A DNA stretch of 64,000 nucleotides, taken from NCBI RefSeq assembly GCF_050389775.1, contig NZ_CP177146.1, positions 186,001-250,000 on the forward strand, in the 5' to 3' direction. The notes beneath the pieces were generated by a model that worked only from the letters and a program-made list of their open reading frames with translations, made no database searches and was not told the DNA's origin. The position numbers and the translations under genes are program-made. Of the stretch, positions 35,724-43,880 are shown in pieces. The stretch's first letter is position 1. Every line of letters begins with the position of its first letter. This DNA is from Marinibacterium sp050389775. GTDB lineage: Bacteria > Pseudomonadota > Alphaproteobacteria > Rhodobacterales > Rhodobacteraceae.

Positions 35724-36917
35724 TCAGGCCAGCGCGTTGAAAAAGCGGTCCATCCGGTCCATCGCCTCGGCGATCGTGTCGTCGCTGGTGGCAAAGGACA
35801 TGCGGAAGAACCCCGGCTGCAGAAAGGCCGACCCGGGGATCGTGGCGATCCCGGCCTTTTCCAGCAGGGCCTCGCAGAAGCCCAGGTCGTCATGGATGGC
35901 CATGCCATCGATCGACAGGCCGAAGGTCGCGCGGATATCGGCAAAGATGTAGAACGCGCCTTCGGGCGGGATGTAGCGGATATAGGGCATCGCCCCGAGC
36001 CGGCCGGTGATCAGGTCCTTGCGCCGCTGGTAAACACGGGCCATCTCGTCGATCTCGTCCTGCCCGGCGCGCAGCCCGCCAAGTGCCGCGGCCTGGCTGA
36101 TCGAGGCCGGCCCAGAGGTATTGTGGCCCTGCAGCATGGTCATCCGCCGGATCAGCGGCGCCGGGCCCAGGGCATAGCCGATCCGCCAGCCGGTCATCGC
36201 CAGGGCCTTGCTGGCCCCGTTGATATGCAGCATGCGATCGCGGGCCTCGGGCACGAATTCCAGCGGGTTGCGATAGCGCCGGCCGTCAAAGACGATGCGT
36301 TCGTAGATCTCGTCGTTGACGATGGTCAGGTCGTGGTCGATGGCCAGCCGGCACAGCCCGGCGACCAGCGCATCGGAATAGATCCGCCCCGAAGGGTTCG
36401 ACGGCGCGTTCAGCAGGATCATCCGCGTGCGCGGGGTGATCGCCGCGGCCAGCGCATCAAGCGAGAAATCCAGCGTTTCGGGATCGGTCTCGACGATCAC
36501 CGGGGTCGCATCAAAGAACCGCACCTGTTCGACATAGCTGACAAAGGCCGGGGCGATCAGGATCGCCTCGGTGCCCGGATCGAGCAGCGCGCCGGCGGCC
36601 TCGAAGAGCAGCGGCTTGCCCCCGGCCCCGATCATCACCTCGTCGCGGGCATAATCCAGCCCGAAGCGGCTGCGGTAATAGCCGGCCACCTCGTCGCGCA
36701 GCTCGACCGTGCCGGCGGCGGGGGTGTAGAAGGTCTGGCCCTCGTCCAGCGCCTGCCGCGCGGCCTGCATCACCGACGGCGGCGAGACAAAATCCGGCTC
36801 GCCCGTCGACAGCGACAGCACGTCCCGGCCCGCCCGGCGCATCTCGGCCGCCCGTTCCGACACGACGCGCGTGGCCGCCGGGGCCATCCGCGTCACCCGT
36901 TCCGACAATCTGACCAT
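35724..36917 (-). CDS. class I/II PLP-dependent aminotransferase
   Basis: 397 residues from ATG 36917 (AGGAGG six bases upstream). The PLP lysine is Lys237 in NGASKALAMTGWRIGYAL; the NPSG segment (174-177), Asp202 and Tyr205 are also in place. Fold type I, similar to aspartate/aromatic aminotransferases of subgroup I-gamma. In an operon with the SDR upstream (20-base gap). It may make or use an amino acid in the local catabolic pathway. Substrate cannot be read from sequence. Confidence 0.88.
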   Translation of the reverse strand: MVRLSERVTRMAPAATRVVSERAAEMRRAGRDVLSLSTGEPDFVSPPSVMQAARQALDEGQTFYTPAAGTVELRDEVAGYYRSRFGLDYARDEVMIGAGGKPLLFEAAGALLDPGTEAILIAPAFVSYVEQVRFFDATPVIVETDPETLDFSLDALAAAITPRTRMILLNAPSNPSGRIYSDALVAGLCRLAIDHDLTIVNDEIYERIVFDGRRYRNPLEFVPEARDRMLHINGASKALAMTGWRIGYALGPAPLIRRMTMLQGHNTSGPASISQAAALGGLRAGQDEIDEMARVYQRRKDLITGRLGAMPYIRYIPPEGAFYIFADIRATFGLSIDGMAIHDDLGFCEALLEKAGIATIPGSAFLQPGFFRMSFATSDDTIAEAMDRMDRFFNALA

Positions 36918-36937
36918 GTGTTCCCTCCTGCCCCGGC

Positions 36938-37708
36938 TCAGGTCGCCTGGCCGCCGTTTGCCCCGACCATCTGGCCGGTGACGAAACGCGCCTCGGGCGA
37001 ACACAGGAAGGTCACGACGGATGCGATGTCATCGCAGGCGCCCATGAAACCCACCGGGATCTGGCGGGCGATGTCGGGCCCGCTGCCGTCGCGGCCTTCG
37101 GTCAGGGTCTGGCCCGGCGAGACGGCGTTGACCGTCACGCCGTGGGGGCCGAATTCGGTGGCCAGCGACCGGGTCAGCCCGACGATGCCATGCTTGGACG
37201 CCGAGATCGGCGCACCTTCGAAATAGCCCTTGATGGCCTTCATGCCGGTCATCGACACGATGCGCCCGAACCCGGCCTCGACCATGCCCGGCAAAAAGGC
37301 CCGGGCGGTGCGGTAGGCGGCCGTCAGGCCGGTGTTCACCACGGCGTGCCAATCCTCTTCGCTGGTGTCCAGGAAGGGCTTGTGCGGGCGGATGGCGGCA
37401 TTGTTCACCACGATCTCGATCCGGCCAAAGGCGCCCAGGGCAGTGTCGCGGATCGCCGCGATGTCCTCGGCCCGGCTCATGTCACCCATGGCGATCACCG
37501 CGCGCACGCCGCAGGCCTCGACCTGGCGAGCGGTTTCCTCGCAGGCCGCCCGGTCGCGGGCACCGTTGATCACCAGGTTGCAGCCCTGCCGGGCCAGCTG
37601 GACGGCAACGGCCCGGCCGATGTTGCGCCCCGAGCCCGAGACAAAAGCCGCCCGCCCCGCGTGGGACGCGCCGATAAGAGCCGATTCGGCATTGGTTTGC
37701 GTGGTCAA
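36938..37708 (-). CDS. short-chain dehydrogenase/reductase family protein lacking the catalytic Tyr
   Basis: 256 residues from a TTG start at 37708, preceded by GGAGGAGGA at five to eight bases; no ATG or GTG is better placed. The nucleotide loop SGSGRNIG (24-31), NNAA (102-105) and Ser152 are present, and Lys172 of the YxxxK motif is kept. The Tyr four residues earlier is Ile168 (ISASK instead of YSASK), so normal hydride transfer chemistry should fail. It could be a binding protein or use another acid. First gene of the operon running to the aminotransferase. Confidence 0.8.
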   Translation of the reverse strand: MTTQTNAESALIGASHAGRAAFVSGSGRNIGRAVAVQLARQGCNLVINGARDRAACEETARQVEACGVRAVIAMGDMSRAEDIAAIRDTALGAFGRIEIVVNNAAIRPHKPFLDTSEEDWHAVVNTGLTAAYRTARAFLPGMVEAGFGRIVSMTGMKAIKGYFEGAPISASKHGIVGLTRSLATEFGPHGVTVNAVSPGQTLTEGRDGSGPDIARQIPVGFMGACDDIASVVTFLCSPEARFVTGQMVGANGGQAT

Positions 37709-37851
37709 GTTGTCCTCCTCCGAAGCGGCCGGCGCGTGGTTGCGCCCTGCCCTGCCGGGCCGGAAGCGCCCCGGCGGGGGCATCAGGCACACCCGGACCG
37801 GAGCCGCGATCACGGCCGTATCGACCCCATGCATGTCGCGTTGCCATCGGC

Positions 37852-37900
37852 TTGTCAACGGAATGCAAACTGTTGACAGTTTGTTTTTTGCGAGTATCAC
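37852..37900. promoter_or_regulatory. GntR operator and promoter between the SDR operon and gntR
   Basis: AAACTGT-TG-ACAGTTT palindrome (37867-37882) and the 17-base stretch shared with 34076-34092. TTGACA 37873-37878, 16 bases, TATCAC 37895-37900 form a plus-strand promoter, putting transcription start about at the gntR ATG. A second half-site TTGTCAACG lies at 37852-37860 and gives a minus-strand TTGACA. Confidence 0.7.
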
Positions 37901-37907
37901 TGGCCCC

Positions 37908-38588
37908 ATGACAGACGCATCCCTGCCTCGAATCGAACCTGCCCGGCGCCGCAACGGCTCGGTCACGGCCACCGTGCGCGAACAGCTCGAAGACATGATC
38001 TTTCGCGGCGACCTTTCGGCCGGCGTGCGGCTGAACGAAAGCCAGCTGTCGGAAATCCTGGGCGTCAGCCGCGGGCCGATCCGCGAGGCCCTGCGCCTGC
38101 TGGCCCAGGACGGGCTGGTGGCGATCAGCTCGAACCAGGGGGCCTTTGTCCGCCAGCACACGATCGAGGACGCGCTGGAAATCTACGACCTGCGGGCGGC
38201 CATCGCCGGCTATGCCTGCGCCTGCCTGACCCGCCGCGCCACCCAGGCGATGAAACGCGAGCTGCGCGGCATCGTCGAGCGCATGGCCGACGCCATCGAA
38301 CAGGGCGACGCACCGACCTATTTCGCCCTGAACCTGACCTTTCACGACCGCATTGCCGAATTGTCCGGCGCGACCCGGTCCAGCGAACTTTACGCCTCGC
38401 TGGGCAAGGAGGTGCGGGTGCTGCGCCAGCGCGTGCTGAAGGGCAGCTCGTCGATGCAGAAATCGCACGAGGAACACGTGCGCATCCTGGAAGCCGTCGA
38501 ATCCGGCGACCCGGAGGCCGCCCGGCGCGCGGCCGAAGACCACCACATGAGCGGCAAGCAGCGCTGGCTGGACACGCTCAAGAGATGA
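37908..38588 (+). CDS. GntR-family regulator, FCD (FadR) type
   Basis: 226 residues: winged helix at ~18-85 (NESQLSEILGVSRGPIREALRLLAQDGLVAIS) and an FCD ligand domain at ~95-220 (LNLTFHDRIAELSGAT, EEHVRILEAVESGD). FCD domains bind metals and small carboxylates. ATG 37908 has no ribosome binding site and almost coincides with the predicted transcription start, so the mRNA is probably leaderless. The palindrome over its promoter suggests self-regulation, and the identical site at 34 kb a two-site regulon. Confidence 0.88.
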   Translation: MTDASLPRIEPARRRNGSVTATVREQLEDMIFRGDLSAGVRLNESQLSEILGVSRGPIREALRLLAQDGLVAISSNQGAFVRQHTIEDALEIYDLRAAIAGYACACLTRRATQAMKRELRGIVERMADAIEQGDAPTYFALNLTFHDRIAELSGATRSSELYASLGKEVRVLRQRVLKGSSSMQKSHEEHVRILEAVESGDPEAARRAAEDHHMSGKQRWLDTLKR

Positions 38589-38590
38589 CA

Positions 38591-38618
38591 TGCGCGCGCC
38601 GGCGGAACCGGGCGCGCA
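38591..38618 (+). terminator. hairpin between gntR and tctC
   Basis: TGCGCGC / GCGCGCA stem (38591-38597 with 38612-38618), three bases after the gntR stop. No T-run; it may be an attenuator or an mRNA end. Confidence 0.45.
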
Positions 38619-38659
38619 GCAAGGGGGCCGGAACAGCCGGCCGAACATGGGAGGACGAC

Positions 38660-39649
38660 ATGACCACACCTTTTGAAACCCTCGGGCGGGGGCTGCGCAT
38701 CGCGGCCGTCGCGGCGGCGGGGCTCGGCGCAATGACCGGCGCGGCCCTGGCCCAGGACTATCCCGATGCCGGCGAAACGCTGGACTGGACCATTGCCTTC
38801 GGCCCCGGCGGGGGCAACGACATCATGGCCCGCACGATGGTCGACATCATCACCAAGTACGACCTCTACCCGGGCAACATCCGGCTGGAAAACCGGGCCG
38901 GCGGCTCGGGCGCCGTGGGCTGGGGATACCTGGCCGCGCAGAAGGGCAACGGCTATGCCATCTCGACGACCTCGGGCAGCCTGATCACCACGCCGCTGCA
39001 GGCCGACACCGGGTGGAAACCTTCGGATTTCACGCCCATCGCCCTGATGGCCACCGATGACCTGGCGATCATGGTGCGCGGCGACAGCGAATGGAAGACG
39101 ATCGAGGATTACATCGAGGCGGCCAAGACCACGCCACCGACCATTGCCGGGACGGGCACGGTCAACGTCGATTTCATCGTGCCCAAGCTGTTCTCGGAAG
39201 CGGCCGGGTTCGACATCGAATACATCTCGTTCAACTCGATGGCCGACATGCAGACGGCCCAGCTGTCGCGGGCTGTCGACAGCCTGGTGGCCAACCCGGG
39301 CGAGGTCGTGGGCCTGGTCGAATCCGGTGACATGCGCGCGCTGGTCTATTCGGGCACCAAGGTGCCGCCCGAACTGGGCGAAGGCGTGCCGACCATGGCC
39401 GAGGTCGGTCATGACATCGGCGTGTCGATGCCCCGCGGCGTGATCCTGGCGCCCGATGCGCCGGAAGCGGCCAAGACCTACTGGATCGAGACGATGAAGA
39501 AGATCGCCGAGACCCCGGAATGGGCCGAGTACATCCAGGGCAACCTGCTCACCCAGAACATCATCTACGGCGACGAATTCGAGGCCTTCCTGACCAAGAC
39601 CCAGGCCGGTTTCGAAAAGGTGCTGCGCGAACAGGGCGTCATCAACTGA
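38660..39649 (+). CDS. tripartite tricarboxylate transporter substrate-binding protein (TctC family), set 1
   Basis: 329 residues from ATG 38660 with GGGAGG nine bases upstream. Signal peptide with cleavage near ALAQ-DY (residue ~34). The mature part carries the Bug/TctC features: FGPGGGNDIMAR near the start, ENRAGGSGAVGW and the later ALVYSG segment. It captures a carboxylate in the periplasm for the TctAB permease that follows. The ligand cannot be named from sequence. Confidence 0.9.
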   Translation: MTTPFETLGRGLRIAAVAAAGLGAMTGAALAQDYPDAGETLDWTIAFGPGGGNDIMARTMVDIITKYDLYPGNIRLENRAGGSGAVGWGYLAAQKGNGYAISTTSGSLITTPLQADTGWKPSDFTPIALMATDDLAIMVRGDSEWKTIEDYIEAAKTTPPTIAGTGTVNVDFIVPKLFSEAAGFDIEYISFNSMADMQTAQLSRAVDSLVANPGEVVGLVESGDMRALVYSGTKVPPELGEGVPTMAEVGHDIGVSMPRGVILAPDAPEAAKTYWIETMKKIAETPEWAEYIQGNLLTQNIIYGDEFEAFLTKTQAGFEKVLREQGVIN

Positions 39650-39655
39650 TGACGC

Positions 39656-39689
39656 GGCCGCCGCCGGGCAGGATGGACCGGCGGCGGCC
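39656..39689 (+). terminator. strong hairpin after tctC
   Basis: Perfect 12-bp stem GGCCGCCGCCGG / CCGGCGGCGGCC, ten-base loop, six bases after the stop. Such stems often stabilise the mRNA of the abundant binding protein relative to the permease genes. Confidence 0.7.
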
Positions 39690-39717
39690 ACGGACCTAGC
39701 GGTCAAGGGGAGGCTTC

Positions 39718-40203
39718 ATGCGACTGACATTCCTGCTGGCTTTGTTCGCCGGCGCGTTCTTCTACAGCTGGATCGCCTATTTCGATCTGCCGTTCCTGAC
39801 GACGACCGGGCGGCTCGGGCCGGGGTTCTTCCCGCGCATCGTCGGCGCCGGCATGGTCGTCCTGCTGGGCTGGGCCCTGGTCGAAGAGCTGGCCCGACGG
39901 CCGCTGGCCGGCACCGGCACGGCCGGGGGCGAGCCCGACATGGAAACCGATACGGGCATGGGAACGGCACCCGCGGTGGCCACGATGATGGCGCTGGGGC
40001 TGGGCTTTCTGCTGGCGATCATCGTCCTGGGCGGGGTGCTGGGCAGCGTGCTGTTCCTGCTGGCCACGCTGAACGTCTTCAACCGTGGCGACCACCTGCG
40101 CAACCTCGCCGTGGCCCTGGTGATCCCCGTCCTGATCTACGTCGTCTTTGTCGTGCTGCTGAATGCCGACATGCCCGACGGCCTCGTGCCGCTGCCGTTC
40201 TGA
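39718..40203 (+). CDS. TctB-family small permease subunit, set 1
   Basis: 161 residues with four hydrophobic segments (about 2-22, 40-58, 85-108, 135-152), matching TctB of tripartite tricarboxylate transporters. GRLGPGFFPRIVG (about 32-44) is the family's loop motif. It lies between the binding protein and a long repeat-filled gap before tctA. Confidence 0.85.
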   Translation: MRLTFLLALFAGAFFYSWIAYFDLPFLTTTGRLGPGFFPRIVGAGMVVLLGWALVEELARRPLAGTGTAGGEPDMETDTGMGTAPAVATMMALGLGFLLAIIVLGGVLGSVLFLLATLNVFNRGDHLRNLAVALVIPVLIYVVFVVLLNADMPDGLVPLPF

Positions 40204-40500
40204 CCCGCCCCGGGTCCGTCGCCACCGGCCCGGTTCAGGCCCGGCCGGCGGCGCCCGATCCGGGCACGAGTGTCCGCCCCGCACCGGGCCGGACATGATC
40301 GACACGTCCCGGGGCCCGCTGGATCGCCCCGTACCGGGTCGAACCCGATTGTACCGTCCCGGGATCTGATCCGATCGACCCGATACCGGGGCCGCCTTTG
40401 AATGACCCGAACCGGGACCGCCCTTGATCGACCCGTACCGGGACTGCCTTTGATTGACCCGTACCGGGTCGGGCCCCTGCACGCTACCGGAGCTTGAAAC
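40204..40500. other. repeat-filled gap between tctB and tctA
   Basis: 297 bases inside an operon where gaps are otherwise short. Left part: GC-rich stretches with ACCGGGTC-like motifs. Right part: the 26-bp tandem array listed separately. A TACCGGAGCTTGAAAC run precedes the tctA ATG, with CGGAG as a weak ribosome binding site. No gene seen. Confidence 0.7.
40377..40475. repeat. 26-bp tandem array with inverted-repeat core
   Basis: Units begin at 40377 (27 bases), 40404, 40430 and 40456 (partial). Each starts GACCCG(T/A)ACCGGG and continues with (A/G)C(C/T)GCC(C/T)TTGA. Full copies of the core have GACCCG-TAC-CGGGTC arms, so the RNA would form serial hairpins. Related cores continue to the left (near 40328). 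Confidence 0.85.
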
Positions 40501-42021
40501 ATGGAATTCTTCGCGGACCTCTGGCTGGGCTTTTCCGTCGCGGTCACACCGATGAACCTCGTCTACCTTCTGGTCGGCGCGGTGGTCGGCATGACCGTCG
40601 GCGTGATCCCCGGCTTCGGCCCATCGGCCGGCCTGGCCATCCTGCTGCCCGTCACATTCGGCATGGACCCGATCGGGGCCATCATGATGCTGGCGGCGAT
40701 CTATTACGGCGCGATGTACGGCGGCACGATCACCTCGATCCTGCTGAATACACCAGGCGAAAGCGCCACTGTCGCCTCGACCTTCGACGGCTATCCCCTC
40801 GCCCGCAACGGCCGGGCCGGGCCGGCGCTGGTGATGCAGGCCGTGGCCTCCTGCATCGGGGGCACCGTCGGGGTCATCCTGCTGACCGCCCTGGCCCCGG
40901 CCTTTTCCCAGGTCGCCCGCAACTTCGGCCCGCCGGAGTACTTCCTGCTGGCCATCCTGGGCATGCTGACCCTGCTGGTCATGCTGGGCACCAACTGGAA
41001 ATTCGGCGTGATCTCGGCCCTGATCGGCTTTGCCCTGGGCACCGTGGGCGTCGACCTGGAAACCGGGCTCAGCCGCTATACCTTCGGCTCGGCCGAGCTG
41101 ATCGGCGGGGTGCATTTCATTCCCGTGGCCATCGGGCTCTTCGGGCTGGGCGAGCTCTATTATTCCTTCTGGCAGGGCCAGCACCGGCGCAATGCCGAGG
41201 GCATCATCGACTACCACAGCGAGGCCCGTTTCTGGCCCACCGCCCAGGACTGGATCTCGACGCGGTTCACCATGCTGCGCGGGTCGATCCTGGGCTTTGT
41301 CGTCGGGGTGATCCCCGGCGCGGGGGCGACGATCGCCTCGCTGATGGCCTATAGTTTCGAACGCTCCGTCTCTCCCAACCGCGACAATTTCGGCAAGGGC
41401 GAGATGGCCGGGCTGGTGGCCCCGGAAACGGCCAACAACGCCGCCTCGTCGGGCGCGATGATCCCGCTGCTGACCCTGGGCATTCCCGGCTCGGCCTCGA
41501 CCGCCGTGCTGCTGGCGGCCTTCCTTCTGTGGGGGCTGCGTCCGGGGCCGTTGTTCATGTCGCAGAACCCCGACCTGGCCTGGGGGCTGATCGCCTCGAT
41601 GTACCTGGGCAACATGGCCCTGCTGGCGATCAACATCTTCGCCATCCCGGTCTTCGTGCGCCTGCTGCGCGTGCCCTATCGCATCCTGGCGCCGGTCGTC
41701 GTGGTGATCTGCACGCTGGGCACCTTTTCGGTGCACAGCTCGATGGTCGAGGTCTACATCATGTTCGCCGCCGGCATCGTCGGTTTCTTCATGCGGCTCT
41801 ACGGCTTTTCGCCCGCCGCGCTGGTGCTGGCCCTGGTGCTGGGTCCGCTGGCCGAAGAGGCCCTGCGGCAGACCCTGACCATCTCGCGCGGGTCCTTCGG
41901 GATCTTCTTTCACCGGCCCGGCTCGATCTGGATCATGATCGTCACCGTGCTGCTGCTGGTCGTGCTGCCGCTGTTCCGCCTGGTCGGGCGCGGCGCCACG
42001 ACCCGCAAGGCCGGTGCCTGA
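40501..42021 (+). CDS. TctA-family large permease subunit, set 1
   Basis: 506 residues, about 12 membrane helices. TctA hallmarks are GVIPGFGPSAGLAILLP (near residue 35) and GVIPGAGATIASLMAYSFERSV (near 265), the two repeated glycine/proline motifs. Together with the TctB and TctC genes it takes up a carboxylate using an ion gradient. It ends three bases before the dehydrogenase gene. Confidence 0.93.
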   Translation: MEFFADLWLGFSVAVTPMNLVYLLVGAVVGMTVGVIPGFGPSAGLAILLPVTFGMDPIGAIMMLAAIYYGAMYGGTITSILLNTPGESATVASTFDGYPLARNGRAGPALVMQAVASCIGGTVGVILLTALAPAFSQVARNFGPPEYFLLAILGMLTLLVMLGTNWKFGVISALIGFALGTVGVDLETGLSRYTFGSAELIGGVHFIPVAIGLFGLGELYYSFWQGQHRRNAEGIIDYHSEARFWPTAQDWISTRFTMLRGSILGFVVGVIPGAGATIASLMAYSFERSVSPNRDNFGKGEMAGLVAPETANNAASSGAMIPLLTLGIPGSASTAVLLAAFLLWGLRPGPLFMSQNPDLAWGLIASMYLGNMALLAINIFAIPVFVRLLRVPYRILAPVVVVICTLGTFSVHSSMVEVYIMFAAGIVGFFMRLYGFSPAALVLALVLGPLAEEALRQTLTISRGSFGIFFHRPGSIWIMIVTVLLLVVLPLFRLVGRGATTRKAGA

Positions 42022-42024
42022 GCC

Positions 42025-43077
42025 ATGGCCGACACGGTCACCCTGTCGCTGGACCGGGCCGGGGCGCTGGCCGCCGCCGCCTTCCGCGCGGCGGGCGTGG
42101 CCGGGCCCATGGCCGATGACGCCGGCCGGGCGCTGGCCCTGGCCGAGGCCATGGGCATCCCCACACACGGGCTGGCCCGCGTGGACGGCTATCGCAAGCG
42201 CCTGGCGGCGGGCGGGATGAACCCCGCCGCCCGGATCACGACCCGCGTGGCCGCCCCCGGGCTGGTCCGCGTCAACGGCGAGGACGGGCTGGGCCCGGCC
42301 GTGGCCACCGCCGCCCTGCGCGCCGCGATGGAAGCGGCCCGGACCACCGGCCTGGCCGCCGCCTTCTGCCACCGTTCGACCCATTTCGCCGCCGCCGCGC
42401 CCTATTGCCTGACCGCTGCCGAGGCCGGTTTCGCCAGCATCATCCTGTCCAGCGCCGCGCCCTCGGTCGCCCCGCCCGGCGGGCTGGCCCCCCGGTTCGG
42501 CACCAATCCCATGGCCTTCGGCATGCCCGGGCCGGCAGGCCGCCACGTGATCTTTGACACCGCCCTGTCGGTGGCCTCGCGCTCGCGCATCCGGCGCGCC
42601 GCGGGTGCCGGCCAGCCGATCCCCGAAGGCTGGGCCACCGATCGCCAGGGCCGGCCGACCACCGATGCCGCCGCCGCCCTGGACGGGCTGTTGCAGCCGC
42701 TGGCCGGGGCCAAGGGCTATGGGCTGGCGCTGGTCGTCGATCTCTTTGCCGGGCTGCTGTCGGGCGCGGCCATGCTGAGCGACATTGCCGATCCCGAGCG
42801 CGATCCGGCCCGCCCCCAGGACCTGGGCCAGATGCTGCTGGTCATCGACACCGCCCGGCTGATGCCCCGCGACGGGCTGGACGGGCGGATGGACCATTTC
42901 GCCGCCCTGATTGCCGACACCCCCGCCGCCGACCCGGCCCATCCCGTCCGCCTGCCCGGCGCCCGGGCCCTGGCCGCCCTGGCCCGGGCCCGCAGCCATG
43001 GCCTGTCCCTGCCCCGGCCGTTGCACGACGGCCTTGTCGCCGCCGCCACGGACGCCCCCGCGGCGCAACACGATTGA
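42025..43077 (+). CDS. malate/L-lactate dehydrogenase (Ldh2) family oxidoreductase
   Basis: 350 residues. Family features: MGIPTHGLARVDGYRKRL (the conserved SHG-type stretch near residue 45), HRSTHFAAAAPYCLTAAEAGF (catalytic His near 117), and GTNPMAFGMPG (NPxxFG). This family reduces or oxidises 2-hydroxy or 2-keto acids with NAD(P). It follows the transporter genes, so its substrate is probably the imported acid. Unusually Ala-rich for the family. Confidence 0.87.
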   Translation: MADTVTLSLDRAGALAAAAFRAAGVAGPMADDAGRALALAEAMGIPTHGLARVDGYRKRLAAGGMNPAARITTRVAAPGLVRVNGEDGLGPAVATAALRAAMEAARTTGLAAAFCHRSTHFAAAAPYCLTAAEAGFASIILSSAAPSVAPPGGLAPRFGTNPMAFGMPGPAGRHVIFDTALSVASRSRIRRAAGAGQPIPEGWATDRQGRPTTDAAAALDGLLQPLAGAKGYGLALVVDLFAGLLSGAAMLSDIADPERDPARPQDLGQMLLVIDTARLMPRDGLDGRMDHFAALIADTPAADPAHPVRLPGARALAALARARSHGLSLPRPLHDGLVAAATDAPAAQHD

Positions 43078-43108
43078 CCTGCCCCATGACTTCGCGCAGA
43101 CAAAATGC

Positions 43109-43792
43109 ATGAGCCAGCCCAACGACCCCTATGCCTCGCTGCCGTCGCGCCTGTCGGAAAACGTCAAGACGCTCAGCCAGATTGCGGCCGAAGCCATCGA
43201 GGGGCTGATCGCCAACGGTCACCTGCGCTCGGGCGAGCGGATCAACGAAAGCCACCTCGCCCAGCAGCTGGGCATCAGCCGTGGTCCGATCCGCGAGGCC
43301 TGCCGGTCGCTGGAACAGGCCGGGCTGCTGGAGAGCTTTACCAACCGGGGCATGTACGTGCGCGCGCTGTCGGCCGAAGAGGCCCGGCATCTCTACGTGC
43401 TGCGGTCGGCCCTGGCCGGGCTGTCGGGCCGGCTGATCGTCGAGGCCGCGCCGGACGAAGAGCTGGCCGCCCTGGCCGAGATGGTCGCGCGGATGGACCG
43501 GGCCGTGTCGGAAGACGATCCCGAGACCTATTTCCAGCTCAACCTCGGCTTTCACGAACGGCTGGTCGAGGCCAGCCGCAACCCGGCGCTGGTCGAGACC
43601 TACATGCGCATCGTCAAGCAATTGCTGCTGACCCGCCGGCGCGGGCTGGTCGAGGCGCACAACATCGGCGCGTCCAACGCCGAACACCACCAGATCATCG
43701 ACGCGCTGCTGGCGCGCGATGCCGATGCCGCCGAAGCCGCGATGCGCAAGCATGTGGACGGCGGTTTCAACCGGCTCCTCGGCGCGACCTAG
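43109..43792 (+). CDS. GntR-family regulator, FCD type (second)
   Basis: 227 residues with winged helix (INESHLAQQLGISRGPIREACRSLEQAGLLESF, ~45-80) and FCD domain (LNLGFHERLVEASRNPALVE, EHHQIIDALLARDADAAE). The start ATG is at 43109; no good ribosome binding site is seen. Close to the first GntR in layout but clearly different. It lies between the dehydrogenase and the LigJ-type gene and may control the latter. Confidence 0.87.
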   Translation: MSQPNDPYASLPSRLSENVKTLSQIAAEAIEGLIANGHLRSGERINESHLAQQLGISRGPIREACRSLEQAGLLESFTNRGMYVRALSAEEARHLYVLRSALAGLSGRLIVEAAPDEELAALAEMVARMDRAVSEDDPETYFQLNLGFHERLVEASRNPALVETYMRIVKQLLLTRRRGLVEAHNIGASNAEHHQIIDALLARDADAAEAAMRKHVDGGFNRLLGAT

Positions 43793-43880
43793 ACCGCCCC
43801 TGCCCCGGCGTCCCTGCCCCGGCACGGCCCATGGCGCGCCGGGCCGTTGATCCTTTGATCGCATGGACAGGGAGGACCAC

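Noticed and set aside
40377..40475. CRISPR-like or attachment array
   Set aside because: Direct tandem 26-bp units without spacers, no cas or integrase genes.
39703..43122. 1139-codon minus-strand open frame
   Set aside because: Antisense to TctB, TctA and the Ldh2-type gene; low-complexity composition.
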